A program made the position numbers and the translations under genes. Shown here in pieces: positions 17,344 to 25,707 of a DNA stretch of 64,000 nucleotides (the first letter of the stretch is position 1; each line of letters opens with the position of its first letter). The notes beneath the pieces were generated by a model. It saw nothing but the letters and a program-made list of their open reading frames with translations. It ran no database searches and was not told where the DNA came from. Source of the stretch: JACDAE01 sp963717195 (GTDB lineage Bacteria > Chloroflexota > Ktedonobacteria > Ktedonobacterales > Ktedonobacteraceae); contig CAVQVR010000021.1 of the NCBI GenBank assembly GCA_963717195.1, forward strand, positions 868,001 through 932,000. The letters are read 5' to 3'.

Positions 17344-17376
17344 CCGCCCAGGAAGCAAGTTCCTGGGTGGTTTTTT
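17341..17376 (+). terminator. Rho-independent terminator of tRNA-Asn
   Basis: CCACC-G-CCCAGGAA pairs with TTCCTGGGTGG (one bulge), followed by six T. The stem overlaps the encoded CCA. Confidence 0.9.
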
Positions 17377-17412
17377 ATGTGTAGTGGTCGGATCTCATAG
17401 AGGTTGATAGTA

Positions 17413-17940
17413 TTAATCTTCTGGTTTTGGTGGCTTATCTTTGAGGTGAGTATTGCTGGTTTTGGCATAGTTGAGATTGGCATGGGAAAAGTTGGCATCG
17501 CTGAGGTTAGCGTCGCTGAGATCGGCACCACTGAGATCAGCACCACTGAGATCAGCGCCACTGAGGTTGGAATGGAAAAGATCAGCACCACTGAGATCAG
17601 CGCCACTGAGGTTGGCACCACTGAGATCAGTGTAGCTGAGGTTGGCATGGAAAAGATTGGTATCACTGAGATCAGTATTACCAAGTTTAGTGTAACTCAG
17701 GTTGGCATCGCTGAGATCGGCAGCGCTGAGATCGGCAGCGCTGAGATTGGCACGAATAAGGTTGGCAATACTGAGGTTGGCATGGTTGAGGTTAGCATAG
17801 GTAAGATTGACGTGATTAAGATAAACGCCCCTCAACTGAGCGTCTTTGAGGTCAATGTCTGTTTCCTTATATTTTGCTCTCCAGGCATTCCACGCCTTTG
17901 TTCCTTTTTGAAGAATGTTGAATTGTTCCTGGTTGGCCAT
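17413..17940 (-). CDS. Pentapeptide-repeat protein 1
   Basis: Predicted 175 residues. The first ~45 residues (MANQEQFNILQKGTKAWNAW and on) are shared with the next gene. From about 45 to 160 there is a run of A(D/N)LxX pentapeptides (ANLNHANLSIANL, ADLSGADLSGADL and others), which fold into a right-handed quadrilateral beta helix. The DNA shows this as 15-base direct repeats. Such proteins range from gyrase-protecting DNA mimics to structural proteins with no known job; no catalytic residues are expected. A GAGGGAGGA site precedes the ATG. The end of the gene is 70 bases past the tRNA-Asn terminator. Confidence 0.9.
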   Translation of the reverse strand: MANQEQFNILQKGTKAWNAWRAKYKETDIDLKDAQLRGVYLNHVNLTYANLNHANLSIANLIRANLSAADLSAADLSDANLSYTKLGNTDLSDTNLFHANLSYTDLSGANLSGADLSGADLFHSNLSGADLSGADLSGADLSDANLSDANFSHANLNYAKTSNTHLKDKPPKPED

Positions 17941-18065
17941 GATATTTCCTCCCTCTCATTGCTCTCATTATAATCTTACTGTGAATATAAATCTATAAAT
18001 CAATAGCCCCGCCTGATAATTTCTAGATTTTGCCTATCTAGTGGCCAGGAGAAGGTGTGATACTA

Positions 18066-18728
18066 TTAGCTTTCAGGTTTTAGTGCATTGGCTTTAAGGT
18101 CGGTGTCGTTGAATCTGGCACCGCTGATATCAGTGGAAATGAGCCTGGCACCGCTGAGATTAGCATGGATGAATTCAGCACCTCTGAGATCAGTAGAAAT
18201 GAGTCTGGCACTGCTGAGATCAGTATAGGTGAGCCTGGCACCTCTAAGATCGGTATAGGTGAGTTTAGCACCATTAAAGAGTGAGTTGCTGAGATTGGTG
18301 TTGCTAAGGTTAGCATAACTGAAATTAGCATTGCTGAGGTTAGCATTGCTGAGGTTAGCATTGCTGAGATTGGTACCGGTGAAATTGGCATCGTTGAGAT
18401 TGGCACCGCTGAAATTGGCAAAGGTGAGTTCAGCATGGATGAGGTGGGCACCTCCCAGATTGGCATTGCTGAGGTCAGCGGAGGTAAGTTGGGTGCTACT
18501 AAGGTGGGCACCTCCCAGATTGGCATTGCTGAGGTTAGCACCGCTGAGATTGGCATAACTGAGGTGCGTATTTCTCAGATCGGAGTTGTTGAGGTCAATA
18601 CCACTAAGGTCAATACTACTAAGGTCAATACTACTAAGGTCAATAGCTATTTCCTTATGTTGTACTCTCCAGGCATTCCACGTCTTCGTTCCTTGTTGGA
18701 GAATGCTGCGTTGTTCTTGATTTGCCAT
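18066..18728 (-). CDS. Pentapeptide-repeat protein 2
   Basis: Predicted 220 residues, a paralog of the downstream pentapeptide gene with the same N-terminal cap (MANQEQRSILQQGTKTWNAW) and about 30 five-residue repeats with central Leu or Phe. Some repeats deviate (GARLIST, SARLTYT), giving a slightly imperfect helix. The start is set at the ATG matching the paralog's; an ATG one codon earlier, after AAAGGAT, is equally possible. Tandem paralogs in the same direction, 125 bases apart, suggest local duplication. Function is unknown; DNA mimicry is only one possibility. Confidence 0.88.
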   Translation of the reverse strand: MANQEQRSILQQGTKTWNAWRVQHKEIAIDLSSIDLSSIDLSGIDLNNSDLRNTHLSYANLSGANLSNANLGGAHLSSTQLTSADLSNANLGGAHLIHAELTFANFSGANLNDANFTGTNLSNANLSNANLSNANFSYANLSNTNLSNSLFNGAKLTYTDLRGARLTYTDLSSARLISTDLRGAEFIHANLSGARLISTDISGARFNDTDLKANALKPES

Positions 18729-18933
18729 CATGTATCCTTTCTCTTTGCCTCCTCTCATTATAAAGTCTATAGTGAAGAGATAGATGTGGATTTAAAAAAT
18801 AGTGGTAGTGTCCAGTATCTTTCAGAAGTTCGCCTGTTGAGTTGCTAGAAAGGAGAGGTCTTATGGGTTTTTTCGGTACGTACAGAGATACGATTATCTG
18901 CATTTTGTGGGCCAGTTGTATCTCTGAGTTTGA

Positions 18934-19188
18934 TTATGACTGCGTTCCCAAAAAATCTGTCAGATTTATCGCTTTTCGCATGGATAGTTTGCCATCTATG
19001 TAGCTAGCTGCTCCACGTAGGTGAGCTATCATCCCATTGGGGCTACTTACAACGATATCAATATTGGCTGTATCATTGGCCTTTAATTCAAAGAGACGAA
19101 ACTTTACAGATACAGCGCCGTGTTCCTGCCTGTAGAGGGCTTCATAATAGGCTTTAATATCCTGCTGGAATTCTAGTATTTTTTTCAT
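18934..19188 (-). CDS. Small soluble protein of unknown function
   Basis: Predicted 84 residues with AAGGAAGAG placed just before the ATG. The composition is that of a normal globular cytoplasmic protein (KFRLFELKANDTANIDIVV then a GMIAHLRGAASYIDG turn). No family recognised. It lies between the pentapeptide genes and the tRNA-Asn fragment. Confidence 0.6.
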   Translation of the reverse strand: MKKILEFQQDIKAYYEALYRQEHGAVSVKFRLFELKANDTANIDIVVSSPNGMIAHLRGAASYIDGKLSMRKAINLTDFLGTQS

Positions 19189-19714
19189 TGACTCTTCCTT
19201 GATTAGGAATTTACCTACGTTTAGTCCGTTTCATTTATTCTATCAGATAGGTCAAGTAAGAGGTTGTACCAATTTGTGTCCCGAGGCCGTGAGTGAGTAT
19301 CATCGCCTTATGATTAACTGTTTCCTATGGTATTTTCTTGTCCTCTATGCTATACTCCTTTTTGTAGTGAACAAACAGCTATCACGAACAATAACTAAGC
19401 GGCTGTTTTGTGCTTCTGAAAATTTCTAATTGCGTCAATTAGCTTCCAGAGCTCGCTTATGGGAAACGACCTTTGTTTTTTATGGGCATCGGCTGTTAAC
19501 CGGTGGGTTACAAATTCGAAATCTCGTTCGAGGAGCCTCACTGACAAAGGGCCATCTAAGCCGGTGGTCCTTCATTGTTTACGGGCAAGCAATTCTCGCC
19601 TGGCGTGCACCCGTTCCGTTTCATCTGCACAAACTGTATTTATAAATCGATGAATATGTTTGATATATGGGGATCCTCGTTACTTCCCCCTTCTAGTAAG
19701 GATGGTGATTTTAC
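19189..19714. other. Intergenic with tRNA-Asn fragment
   Basis: About 525 bases. Apart from the tRNA 3'-half fragment no gene is supported. Confidence 0.45.
19488..19537 (+). pseudogene. tRNA-Asn 3'-half fragment
   Basis: About 50 bases match the anticodon arm, variable loop, T arm and 3' acceptor strand of the tRNA-Asn at 17269 (GGCTGTTAACCGGTGGGTTACA and on), with one inserted base and a few substitutions. The 5' half is absent. This is the pattern left by integration at a tRNA 3' end. Confidence 0.8.
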
Positions 19715-20792
19715 TTGACTGATCTCTCTATTGACTACCAGGAAACCTTTCGCAGTTTTTTAGAGGCCATCTCCTCGCCCGTATTTATTGTAGATCGTTC
19801 GCTACTCATCCACTTCACGAATCGGCCCGCTTTACAGCTCTGTAAGTTGACCACGCTTACCAGCAATAGTCAATTCGACGAGGTGATGCCTGAAAAAGAA
19901 GTCGTTCAGATTGTCAAGGAGGCGCTTCATAGCGGAGCTCCTCACAAAAGACGTTATGATAACGAACGAGACGATAGAACCTGGAAGATCACAGTTACTC
20001 CTCTTTCCCCAGCCATAAAGGAGAATACCTTCTTCTCTATCCTCATCGAGGACATGGCTGAATTACATCGCCTGGAACGTGTGCAGCAGGATTTCCTCGC
20101 CAACGTTTCGCACGAGTTGAGTACACCCCTTACTGCCGTGCGCTTGCTAGCAGAGACGCTTGAAGATACTATTGATACTGATCCCGATAAAGCACAACAA
20201 TTTGTAGAGAAGATCGAAAAAGAAGTACAATATCTCACAGGCATGGTCTCGGAATTGCTGGAACTATCGAGGATCGAGTCGGGGCAGGTCTCAATGACGA
20301 TAGAACCGATAGAATTCTGCTCAGATCGTACGTGAAGTGATGGCTCGTATGTTACCATTGGCCCAGCGCCATCGCGTCCGGCTATTGACCGATATTGAGC
20401 AAGGCAAGACCCATGTAGCCGCCGATAGTAAACAAATCACGCGTGTACTAGTAAACCTGGTACATAACGCAATAAAGTTTACTCCTTCTGGTGGAAAAAT
20501 TGTGATTGGAACAGCTTCGCAAAGAGGCCAACAACGTTTTTTTGTTCACGATACTGGAATAGGTATTCGCGCGGAGGATCTTCCACGTATCTTTGAGCGT
20601 TTCTTTAAAACTGATCGTGCTCGCTCAAAAGCAGACTTTATCGGGCCAGGAGGTGGTGGTACCGGTCTAGGACTGGCTATCGCTCGTCAGGTAGTGGAAG
20701 CTCATGGCGGGCACATCACAGCAGAAAGCGTAGTGGGTGAAGGTAGTACTTTTACCTTCACCCTTCCTGTAGCGGTACAGCATGAGCCTTAA
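19715..20792 (+). pseudogene. PAS-type sensor histidine kinase, split by a frameshift
   Basis: The first piece (206 residues) has a PAS-like domain, then HisKA with VSHELSTPLTAVRLLAETL (His about 131). It ends at a TGA just after EPIEF. Shifting frame there gives AQIVREVMARMLPLA, which runs into the HATPase part: LVNLVHNAIKFTP (N box), DTGIGI, FERFFK, GGTGLGLAIARQVVEAHGG. Joined, it is a complete soluble PhoR-like kinase without membrane helices, about 360 residues. The one-base shift is near 20315. Start is a TTG after AAGGATGGTGA. It may be a true pseudogene, a sequencing error or an editing event. Confidence 0.8.
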
Positions 20793-20847
20793 ATCTATAT
20801 TCTGTGTGGATTGATTGAAGAAGATTCTACCGAGAAGGGATGCTGTC

Positions 20848-21690
20848 ATGGAATCAGAGTTAGAACGTCATTTGCGCAACACCAATAATGCACAACTTGT
20901 CTCCCTTTTGCAAGAACTCGTTGCACGTCACCCAGTCTTGCTCACAGAGATCGTCGAACTGCTTGGACAGTTCGACGATCCTACAGGCAATGAAGTTGCA
21001 GAAGAGAACGACGCAGAGATCGATAGTGAAGCAACAGAAGACTGGGATTTTAGCGGCGACGACGATGATCTCGCCGAACTTCGCTCTGTTTCCCGACCAA
21101 CTTTACCTTCTTTAGATATTGAAAGCAAGCACCAACAGATAAATAGCTATACTGAACGCCTGCTCTATGGAGAATCACAACAATCTATCGGAAGCGATAT
21201 ATTACATCTCTTGCGCGAGGCCGAGGTGCGAGCTGATCAACACGATTACCAGGGAGCACTTGATCTCTATACTCTGATCCTGGATAAGCGCCTGGTTGAG
21301 AAAAATGGAACGCTTGTCCACATTTTTGACAAAGCTATAGATGAGTCTATGCCTTTTCTTGAGGCTCTTCTGAGTGAAACAAGCAGCAGTATTACATTTG
21401 ATGCCTCTATTCCTCTTTCGCCCCTGCTTACTCCATCTATGCGGCAAGAATGGCTAAAACGCCTTTTTTCGCTATGGCTCAAACGCCTGGACCTTCATCA
21501 AACAGAAGAGGATGTGCCGGAGATTATGCTCGATGTGGCCTGGAATGATGATGCTACATTGTTGCGCAGCCTCGTACAGAATGAATTGCAACAACTGAAC
21601 CAGGACAACTATTCTAATATCGTAGATTTTTCGCGCCAGCATCGCATGCGTGCACTTGAGAAATTTCTCAAGGAATTGCCATATCTCTAG
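20848..21690 (+). CDS. Acidic helical protein of unknown function in chemosensory cluster
   Basis: Predicted 280 residues when begun at the ATG that follows GAGAAGGGA; an 11-residue longer form is open. An N-terminal helical segment (SELERHLRNTNNAQLVSLLQELVARHP) is followed by a very acidic linker (about 40-75, many D/E) and then an alpha-helical region like a TPR-type scaffold (LREAEVRADQHDYQGALDLYTLIL). No family recognised. It lies 55 bases after the frameshifted kinase and upstream of the CheY-CheW-CheA genes, so a part in the same signalling pathway is inferred from place only. Confidence 0.7.
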   Translation: MESELERHLRNTNNAQLVSLLQELVARHPVLLTEIVELLGQFDDPTGNEVAEENDAEIDSEATEDWDFSGDDDDLAELRSVSRPTLPSLDIESKHQQINSYTERLLYGESQQSIGSDILHLLREAEVRADQHDYQGALDLYTLILDKRLVEKNGTLVHIFDKAIDESMPFLEALLSETSSSITFDASIPLSPLLTPSMRQEWLKRLFSLWLKRLDLHQTEEDVPEIMLDVAWNDDATLLRSLVQNELQQLNQDNYSNIVDFSRQHRMRALEKFLKELPYL

Positions 21691-22168
21691 CACCATACTG
21701 CATTTATTTGTTACTAAATAGTAATGTTTTTACTGCATTTTATTACTAGATATACATTAAATTTTAAGAACATCTTTAGGCCAAAAATGTTGCAAATGAG
21801 TCGGTTTATATGGTACTATTCTCTTCTAGAACTCATCTTAGTAAGCCATATTTCCATAAATCTGATGCTACCGGTACCTGATTCAGGTATGGAAATGCAT
21901 ATGACCTTGCGAAGCGCCATTGCAGGCCTTTTGAGAAGATATTCTGATGTCTCTCTACGCGGACGATGATGTGACGCTACTGTCGGAAGATGGATAAAAG
22001 GTAGAATTGCTCTTGTAAATGCTTCCAGTACGAGTGCGTGTATACGCTTAGAAGGACCTGTGAACTACACTCACTCCTGATTGTATTGTTGTGTTGTGCC
22101 TGGGCTTGTGTAGTGAGAGAAATGTCAGTTACAATGGGTAGTGAGGAAGAGAGAAAGAGGATACGCCG
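21691..22168. other. Intergenic, no gene seen
   Basis: About 480 A+T-rich bases before the CheY-like gene. No gene is supported; it probably contains the promoter of the CheY-CheW-CheA group. Confidence 0.45.
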
Positions 22169-22540
22169 ATGAGCAAGCTGGTCATGGTCATTGATGATTC
22201 GGCCACAGTTCGTAAAATTATTGAAACGTGCCTGAGGCGAGAAGGCTTTGAAGTCAAGACCTTTAACGATGGAGTTGAGGCTGTCAAGTGGCTTACTGAA
22301 CCACAAGCGCCGGTACCCGATCTAGTACTACTCGACATCGAATTACCTAAGATGGATGGCTATGAGGTTGCCCGCCGCCTGAAGACAAAGCAGCGCTTTC
22401 ATGATACCGTGATTGTGATGCTTTCGCGCCGAGATGGGGTGATAGATCGCATTAAAGGCCGTCTGGTAGGTGCCAGAGACTACGTTTCCAAACCATTTAA
22501 AACACAAGATATCATTGCTATCACGCAAACATATTTGTAG
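22169..22540 (+). CDS. CheY/PilG-like single-domain response regulator
   Basis: Predicted 123 residues, a stand-alone receiver domain. The acidic pocket is DD in VMVIDDS, the phospho-acceptor Asp lies in LVLLDIELP, and the conserved Lys is in YVSKPF. The usual Thr/Ser after beta-4 is Ser in VMLSRRDG. There is no output domain, so it should act by binding a partner, as CheY or the pilus regulator PilG does. It heads a set that continues with CheW-like and CheA-like genes in the same direction. The last ~27 bases of the gene, stop included, are duplicated just downstream. Confidence 0.92.
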   Translation: MSKLVMVIDDSATVRKIIETCLRREGFEVKTFNDGVEAVKWLTEPQAPVPDLVLLDIELPKMDGYEVARRLKTKQRFHDTVIVMLSRRDGVIDRIKGRLVGARDYVSKPFKTQDIIAITQTYL

Positions 22541-22597
22541 GGGCACCATTTATACGCCCGTGCGGCTTATTGCTATCACGCAAACATACCTGTAGGG
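22514..22597 (+). repeat. Tandem duplication of the gene end with palindromic repeat
   Basis: ATTGCTATCACGCAAACATA followed by YYTGTAGGG occurs at 22514 and again at 22569. The first includes the CheY stop codon and each is followed by a GGGC/GCGC-type palindromic piece of the repeat family seen at 25619, 36205 and 53864. Confidence 0.75.
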
Positions 22598-22636
22598 CAC
22601 GATTGATCGCGCTCGTGCAGCAAGAGGTAAATCCAT

Positions 22637-23250
22637 ATGAACGAACGTCCAGCTCTGCCTTTCGTATCATTAAGTCGCTCTCAAGCCCAGGTTTTTGAGC
22701 AGTTAAGCGATGAGGAGTTCTGGCATTACGCAAGAGAAGCTGCAATTCCTTTGCAACCTTTACAATATCAGGCCGATGAGTACCTGGTCTGCAAATTGGA
22801 ACCAGGCATTGTATGTTTCCTCTTGCTATCGTGAGAGAGGTTGCACCTTCCCCTTGTCAACGCACGATACTGCCAGGTGTTCCTCACTGGATGCCTGGTC
22901 TGACAACATGGCGGGGCGAGATATTTGCTGAAATTGATCTCGAAGCCTATCTATGGAGTGGCGTCGAGTACATGGATAGAGGGATTCGTTCAGGATATGG
23001 ACAGCGACCGGCTGATCTTCTACTGATTCTACAGGCTCAGGGCATTATACTGGGTCTGATAGTTACAGCAGTTAATACAGTTGTACGTTTTGACGCAGAG
23101 CACATAGTACCTTTCGAGCTAGCTCCTGATTGGTGTTCAGTACTGCGCCCAGAAGCAATCAGGGGGATACGAGATGATGTGCTGGTCCTCAATATTCCTG
23201 CTATCTTCGACGATATTGTAGACCAGATTAAAGAACAGTCACTTTCATGA
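22637..23250 (+). pseudogene. CheW-like adaptor, split by a frameshift
   Basis: The first piece (65 residues) ends in YLVCKLEPGI; a second frame resumes at MFPLAIVREVAPSPC and continues to DIVDQIKEQSLS. The expected CheW core, a beta-rich SH3-like fold with the LAIVREV and LPGVPHWMPGLTTWRGEI blocks, is restored by joining the frames near 22810. CheW links receptors to CheA kinase. The end overlaps the CheA-like gene by 4 bases (ATGA), so the gene pair was co-translated. One missing or extra base makes the gene broken, unless it is a sequence error. Confidence 0.75.
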
Positions 23251-25622
23251 ATGAAGAACAAGTATTTTTTGGCGAAAATGAACTTTCCGAAGAGGATCGG
23301 GCCATATTGCGTGCTTTTGAAGCGATGGATTCTGGGCTAACGCAGTCTTCCCCATTCGCTGTCACATCTGCGCTAAGTACGCAACTTCCTGAGCAAAAAT
23401 TAACACAAGACGCAGCTACAGATTTTTCTTTTGAGGATATGCTTCTAATTTTTGCGGCAGAAGCTGATAAAGATATCAATACTATGCATCGTGCTCTGAA
23501 CCAGCTAAAGCAACGCACTCATATCCAGCCTGATTACTTTGAAGTGTTTCGCAGTCGTGGGCACAAACTTCGCGGCTCGGCGGGTTTCGTTGAACTGCAT
23601 TCCATCGTAAAGATTGCACAGCATATAGAAAACATTGCCAGGCGAACTATGAGCAGTGCTATCCGTCCTGAAATCAGTGTAAGGGCGCTTGCATATGCCA
23701 TTTCAGCCCTGGAAACGACTTTTCAGGGAGTAGTTGCTACAGGGGAGGAAAATGCGGCCCTCCTCGCAATACTTGAGGAAGAGTTGAAAAGTCTGTCGCT
23801 AGATGAAGAGATCGAGGAGGCTGGCGAAACTGCTGATCAGCTCATTCAACCAGCATTAGAAGAGGTAGCAAGTACTCCTATTCCATCTAACGAGTCACCA
23901 GGTATTCCGCCAGCCACTTCATACATGCGTATTGATACACATCGTTTCGCAGAGTTACTGTACCATTCTGAACAATTAGGAGAACTACGTACGCCTCTGA
24001 CAAGCGCCATAGAGCAGGTGGAGAGTGCGCTTCAGGAGCTACATGTTGCCCAGAACCAGCTGACACAACTTGAATCGAAGCATTTTATGCTCCTTACGGC
24101 TCCTGAAGTTTCTCCATTAAGAGAGGAATTTCCTACTTCATCACTAATGGCTCGTATTCTGAATAAAGCTGGACCACGGAGTGATCCCTTTCACAAAGAG
24201 AGAAGCAAATTTCGTTCGTACGCATCCAGGCCGTCCACATCATCAGAATGGGATGAGTTAGATATTGAGCAGTACAGCGAGAAAGAGCTCTTACTCAACT
24301 CTCTACGAGCAGTAATCTCTCAGGTGAATGCGGCCTCGTCACGTGTACAAGTGACATTTGCCCATCTCCATTTAGTATTGCAGGAATATACCAGTCAGGC
24401 AACCACTGTACATAAAGATACACTGGTATTACGCCTTGTCCCGCTGAGCAACATGGTACCACGCTTGCAAGAGATGCTTACAACCAGTACTTCCAAAGCT
24501 GGACAGCATATCCAGTTTGAGGTTATGGGCGATGCGATAGAGATCGATCAGCAAATATTGGAGACCCTCTCTATTCCACTGGTACACTTGCTGGAGACTT
24601 GCCGGTTTGATACTTCCCCGCTTCACGAGGGGTCTGCCCGTATCTGGCTATATGCTCAGGAGATGGGGAATGATATTGTCATTGAAGTGGGATTTTCGAT
24701 GAATGTCAGTGGTGGAGAGGTAGGCCCATTGCGTGAAACTATGCAAAGGCTGGACGGGACATTATCGTTGCAGCGCAATGATACTGGAGGCGTGAGTTTT
24801 CTTTTGCGCCTTCCCAGGTCCCAGGGAACTATCCATTGTTTGCTAGTACGCATAAGTCATCAGTTGGCTATTGTAGCATTCTCGCAGATACAACGTATTG
24901 GAGACGGCAAGCGAGAAGAATTCGATAAACTTTATAATCTTCACGATCTGATTGGTTGTCCCGCAAAACCCGAATTCTCAGAACGTATTCAGCCTGTGCT
25001 GGTACTATTACAAAGAACATCACCTTTTTCAGTTGGCGTCATAGTAGATGAAGTGTTGGATGAAGTCGAACTGGTAGTAAAACCCTTGCCATTCTATTTG
25101 CAGCGTCCTGGTATCACGAGTGCAGCCATTGATGGAAAGGGTCGTGTACTTTTGATGCCTGATCTACCCGAACTGGTCAGGCATTACACCCAGCGCCAGT
25201 ATAATGCAAACAATAAAAATCCTGATGTAACCCAGATTATCCCTCATGCGAGGCGAACACAACCCAAGATTCTGCTTGCCGATGATTTTGTTGCGCTACG
25301 TAATACATTAGTCCAGATGCTCAAATACGCTGACTACACGGTCCTGCAAGCTCGCGACGGTCTGGAGGCACTTGAACAGTTGATACAACACGCGCCAGAT
25401 GTTTTCCTGCTGGATGTGGAGATGCCCAATCTCAACGGCTATGATTTGCTGGGCATCATGCGTCTCTATCCCTCTCTGGCAACCGTAAAAATCATTATGT
25501 TGACTTCACGTTCTTCCGAAAAACACATACAACATGCTATGGACCTGGGAGCCCATGCCTATCTGACCAAGCCCTGCTCTCAAGAAACATTGGTCGAGAC
25601 AATTCAGAAAATGCTAGCGTAG
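23247..25622 (+). CDS. CheA-like hybrid protein (Hpt, degenerate kinase core, CheW-like, receiver)
   Basis: Predicted 791 residues. An Hpt domain has the phospho-acceptor His in SRGHKLRGSAGFV (about 106). A dimerisation-like helical region follows, then a HATPase-like region (about 405-530), a CheW-like domain (about 530-650) and a C-terminal receiver with Asp in VFLLDVEMPNLNGY and Lys in YLTKPCS. The ATPase core is unusual: where CheA has the N-box Asn (LLRNSxDHG) this reads LLETCRFDTS, and the glycine-rich G boxes are largely missing, ending VGPLRETMQRLDGTL. It probably cannot bind ATP well. Role inferred as signal scaffold or phosphate relay. Confidence 0.85.
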   Translation: MNEEQVFFGENELSEEDRAILRAFEAMDSGLTQSSPFAVTSALSTQLPEQKLTQDAATDFSFEDMLLIFAAEADKDINTMHRALNQLKQRTHIQPDYFEVFRSRGHKLRGSAGFVELHSIVKIAQHIENIARRTMSSAIRPEISVRALAYAISALETTFQGVVATGEENAALLAILEEELKSLSLDEEIEEAGETADQLIQPALEEVASTPIPSNESPGIPPATSYMRIDTHRFAELLYHSEQLGELRTPLTSAIEQVESALQELHVAQNQLTQLESKHFMLLTAPEVSPLREEFPTSSLMARILNKAGPRSDPFHKERSKFRSYASRPSTSSEWDELDIEQYSEKELLLNSLRAVISQVNAASSRVQVTFAHLHLVLQEYTSQATTVHKDTLVLRLVPLSNMVPRLQEMLTTSTSKAGQHIQFEVMGDAIEIDQQILETLSIPLVHLLETCRFDTSPLHEGSARIWLYAQEMGNDIVIEVGFSMNVSGGEVGPLRETMQRLDGTLSLQRNDTGGVSFLLRLPRSQGTIHCLLVRISHQLAIVAFSQIQRIGDGKREEFDKLYNLHDLIGCPAKPEFSERIQPVLVLLQRTSPFSVGVIVDEVLDEVELVVKPLPFYLQRPGITSAAIDGKGRVLLMPDLPELVRHYTQRQYNANNKNPDVTQIIPHARRTQPKILLADDFVALRNTLVQMLKYADYTVLQARDGLEALEQLIQHAPDVFLLDVEMPNLNGYDLLGIMRLYPSLATVKIIMLTSRSSEKHIQHAMDLGAHAYLTKPCSQETLVETIQKMLA

Positions 25623-25700
25623 GGGCCGCATTTATGACGCCCAGGTGTGTGGGAGATTGATCGTGTCCACACACCTGGGCGTCATAAATGCGGCCCCTAC
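25619..25700. repeat. Perfect 34-bp inverted repeat between convergent genes
   Basis: Two 34-base arms are exact complements around a 14-base loop. The left arm starts in the stop codon of the CheA-like gene (GTAGGGGC); the right arm ends 8 bases before the ftsH stop. It should act as a bidirectional terminator for both genes and belongs to the palindrome family of this window. Confidence 0.85.
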
Positions 25701-25707
25701 ATTGGTG

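Noticed and set aside
17404..17973. Plus-strand frames across the pentapeptide genes with regular Glu/Ile/Gly patterns.
   Set aside because: The regular 15-base repeats make any frame look repetitive; the A(D/N)LxX frame on the minus strand is the real one.
18331..18558. Leu/Arg/Ala-rich repeat frame on the plus strand.
   Set aside because: Antisense echo of the second pentapeptide gene.
17413..18728. CRISPR array suspected from the regular short direct repeats.
   Set aside because: Units are 15 bases with no unique spacers and encode pentapeptides in frame.
19459..19653. A second complete tRNA-Asn at 19.5 kb.
   Set aside because: The 5' half and acceptor strand are missing and there is an inserted base; it is a fragment.
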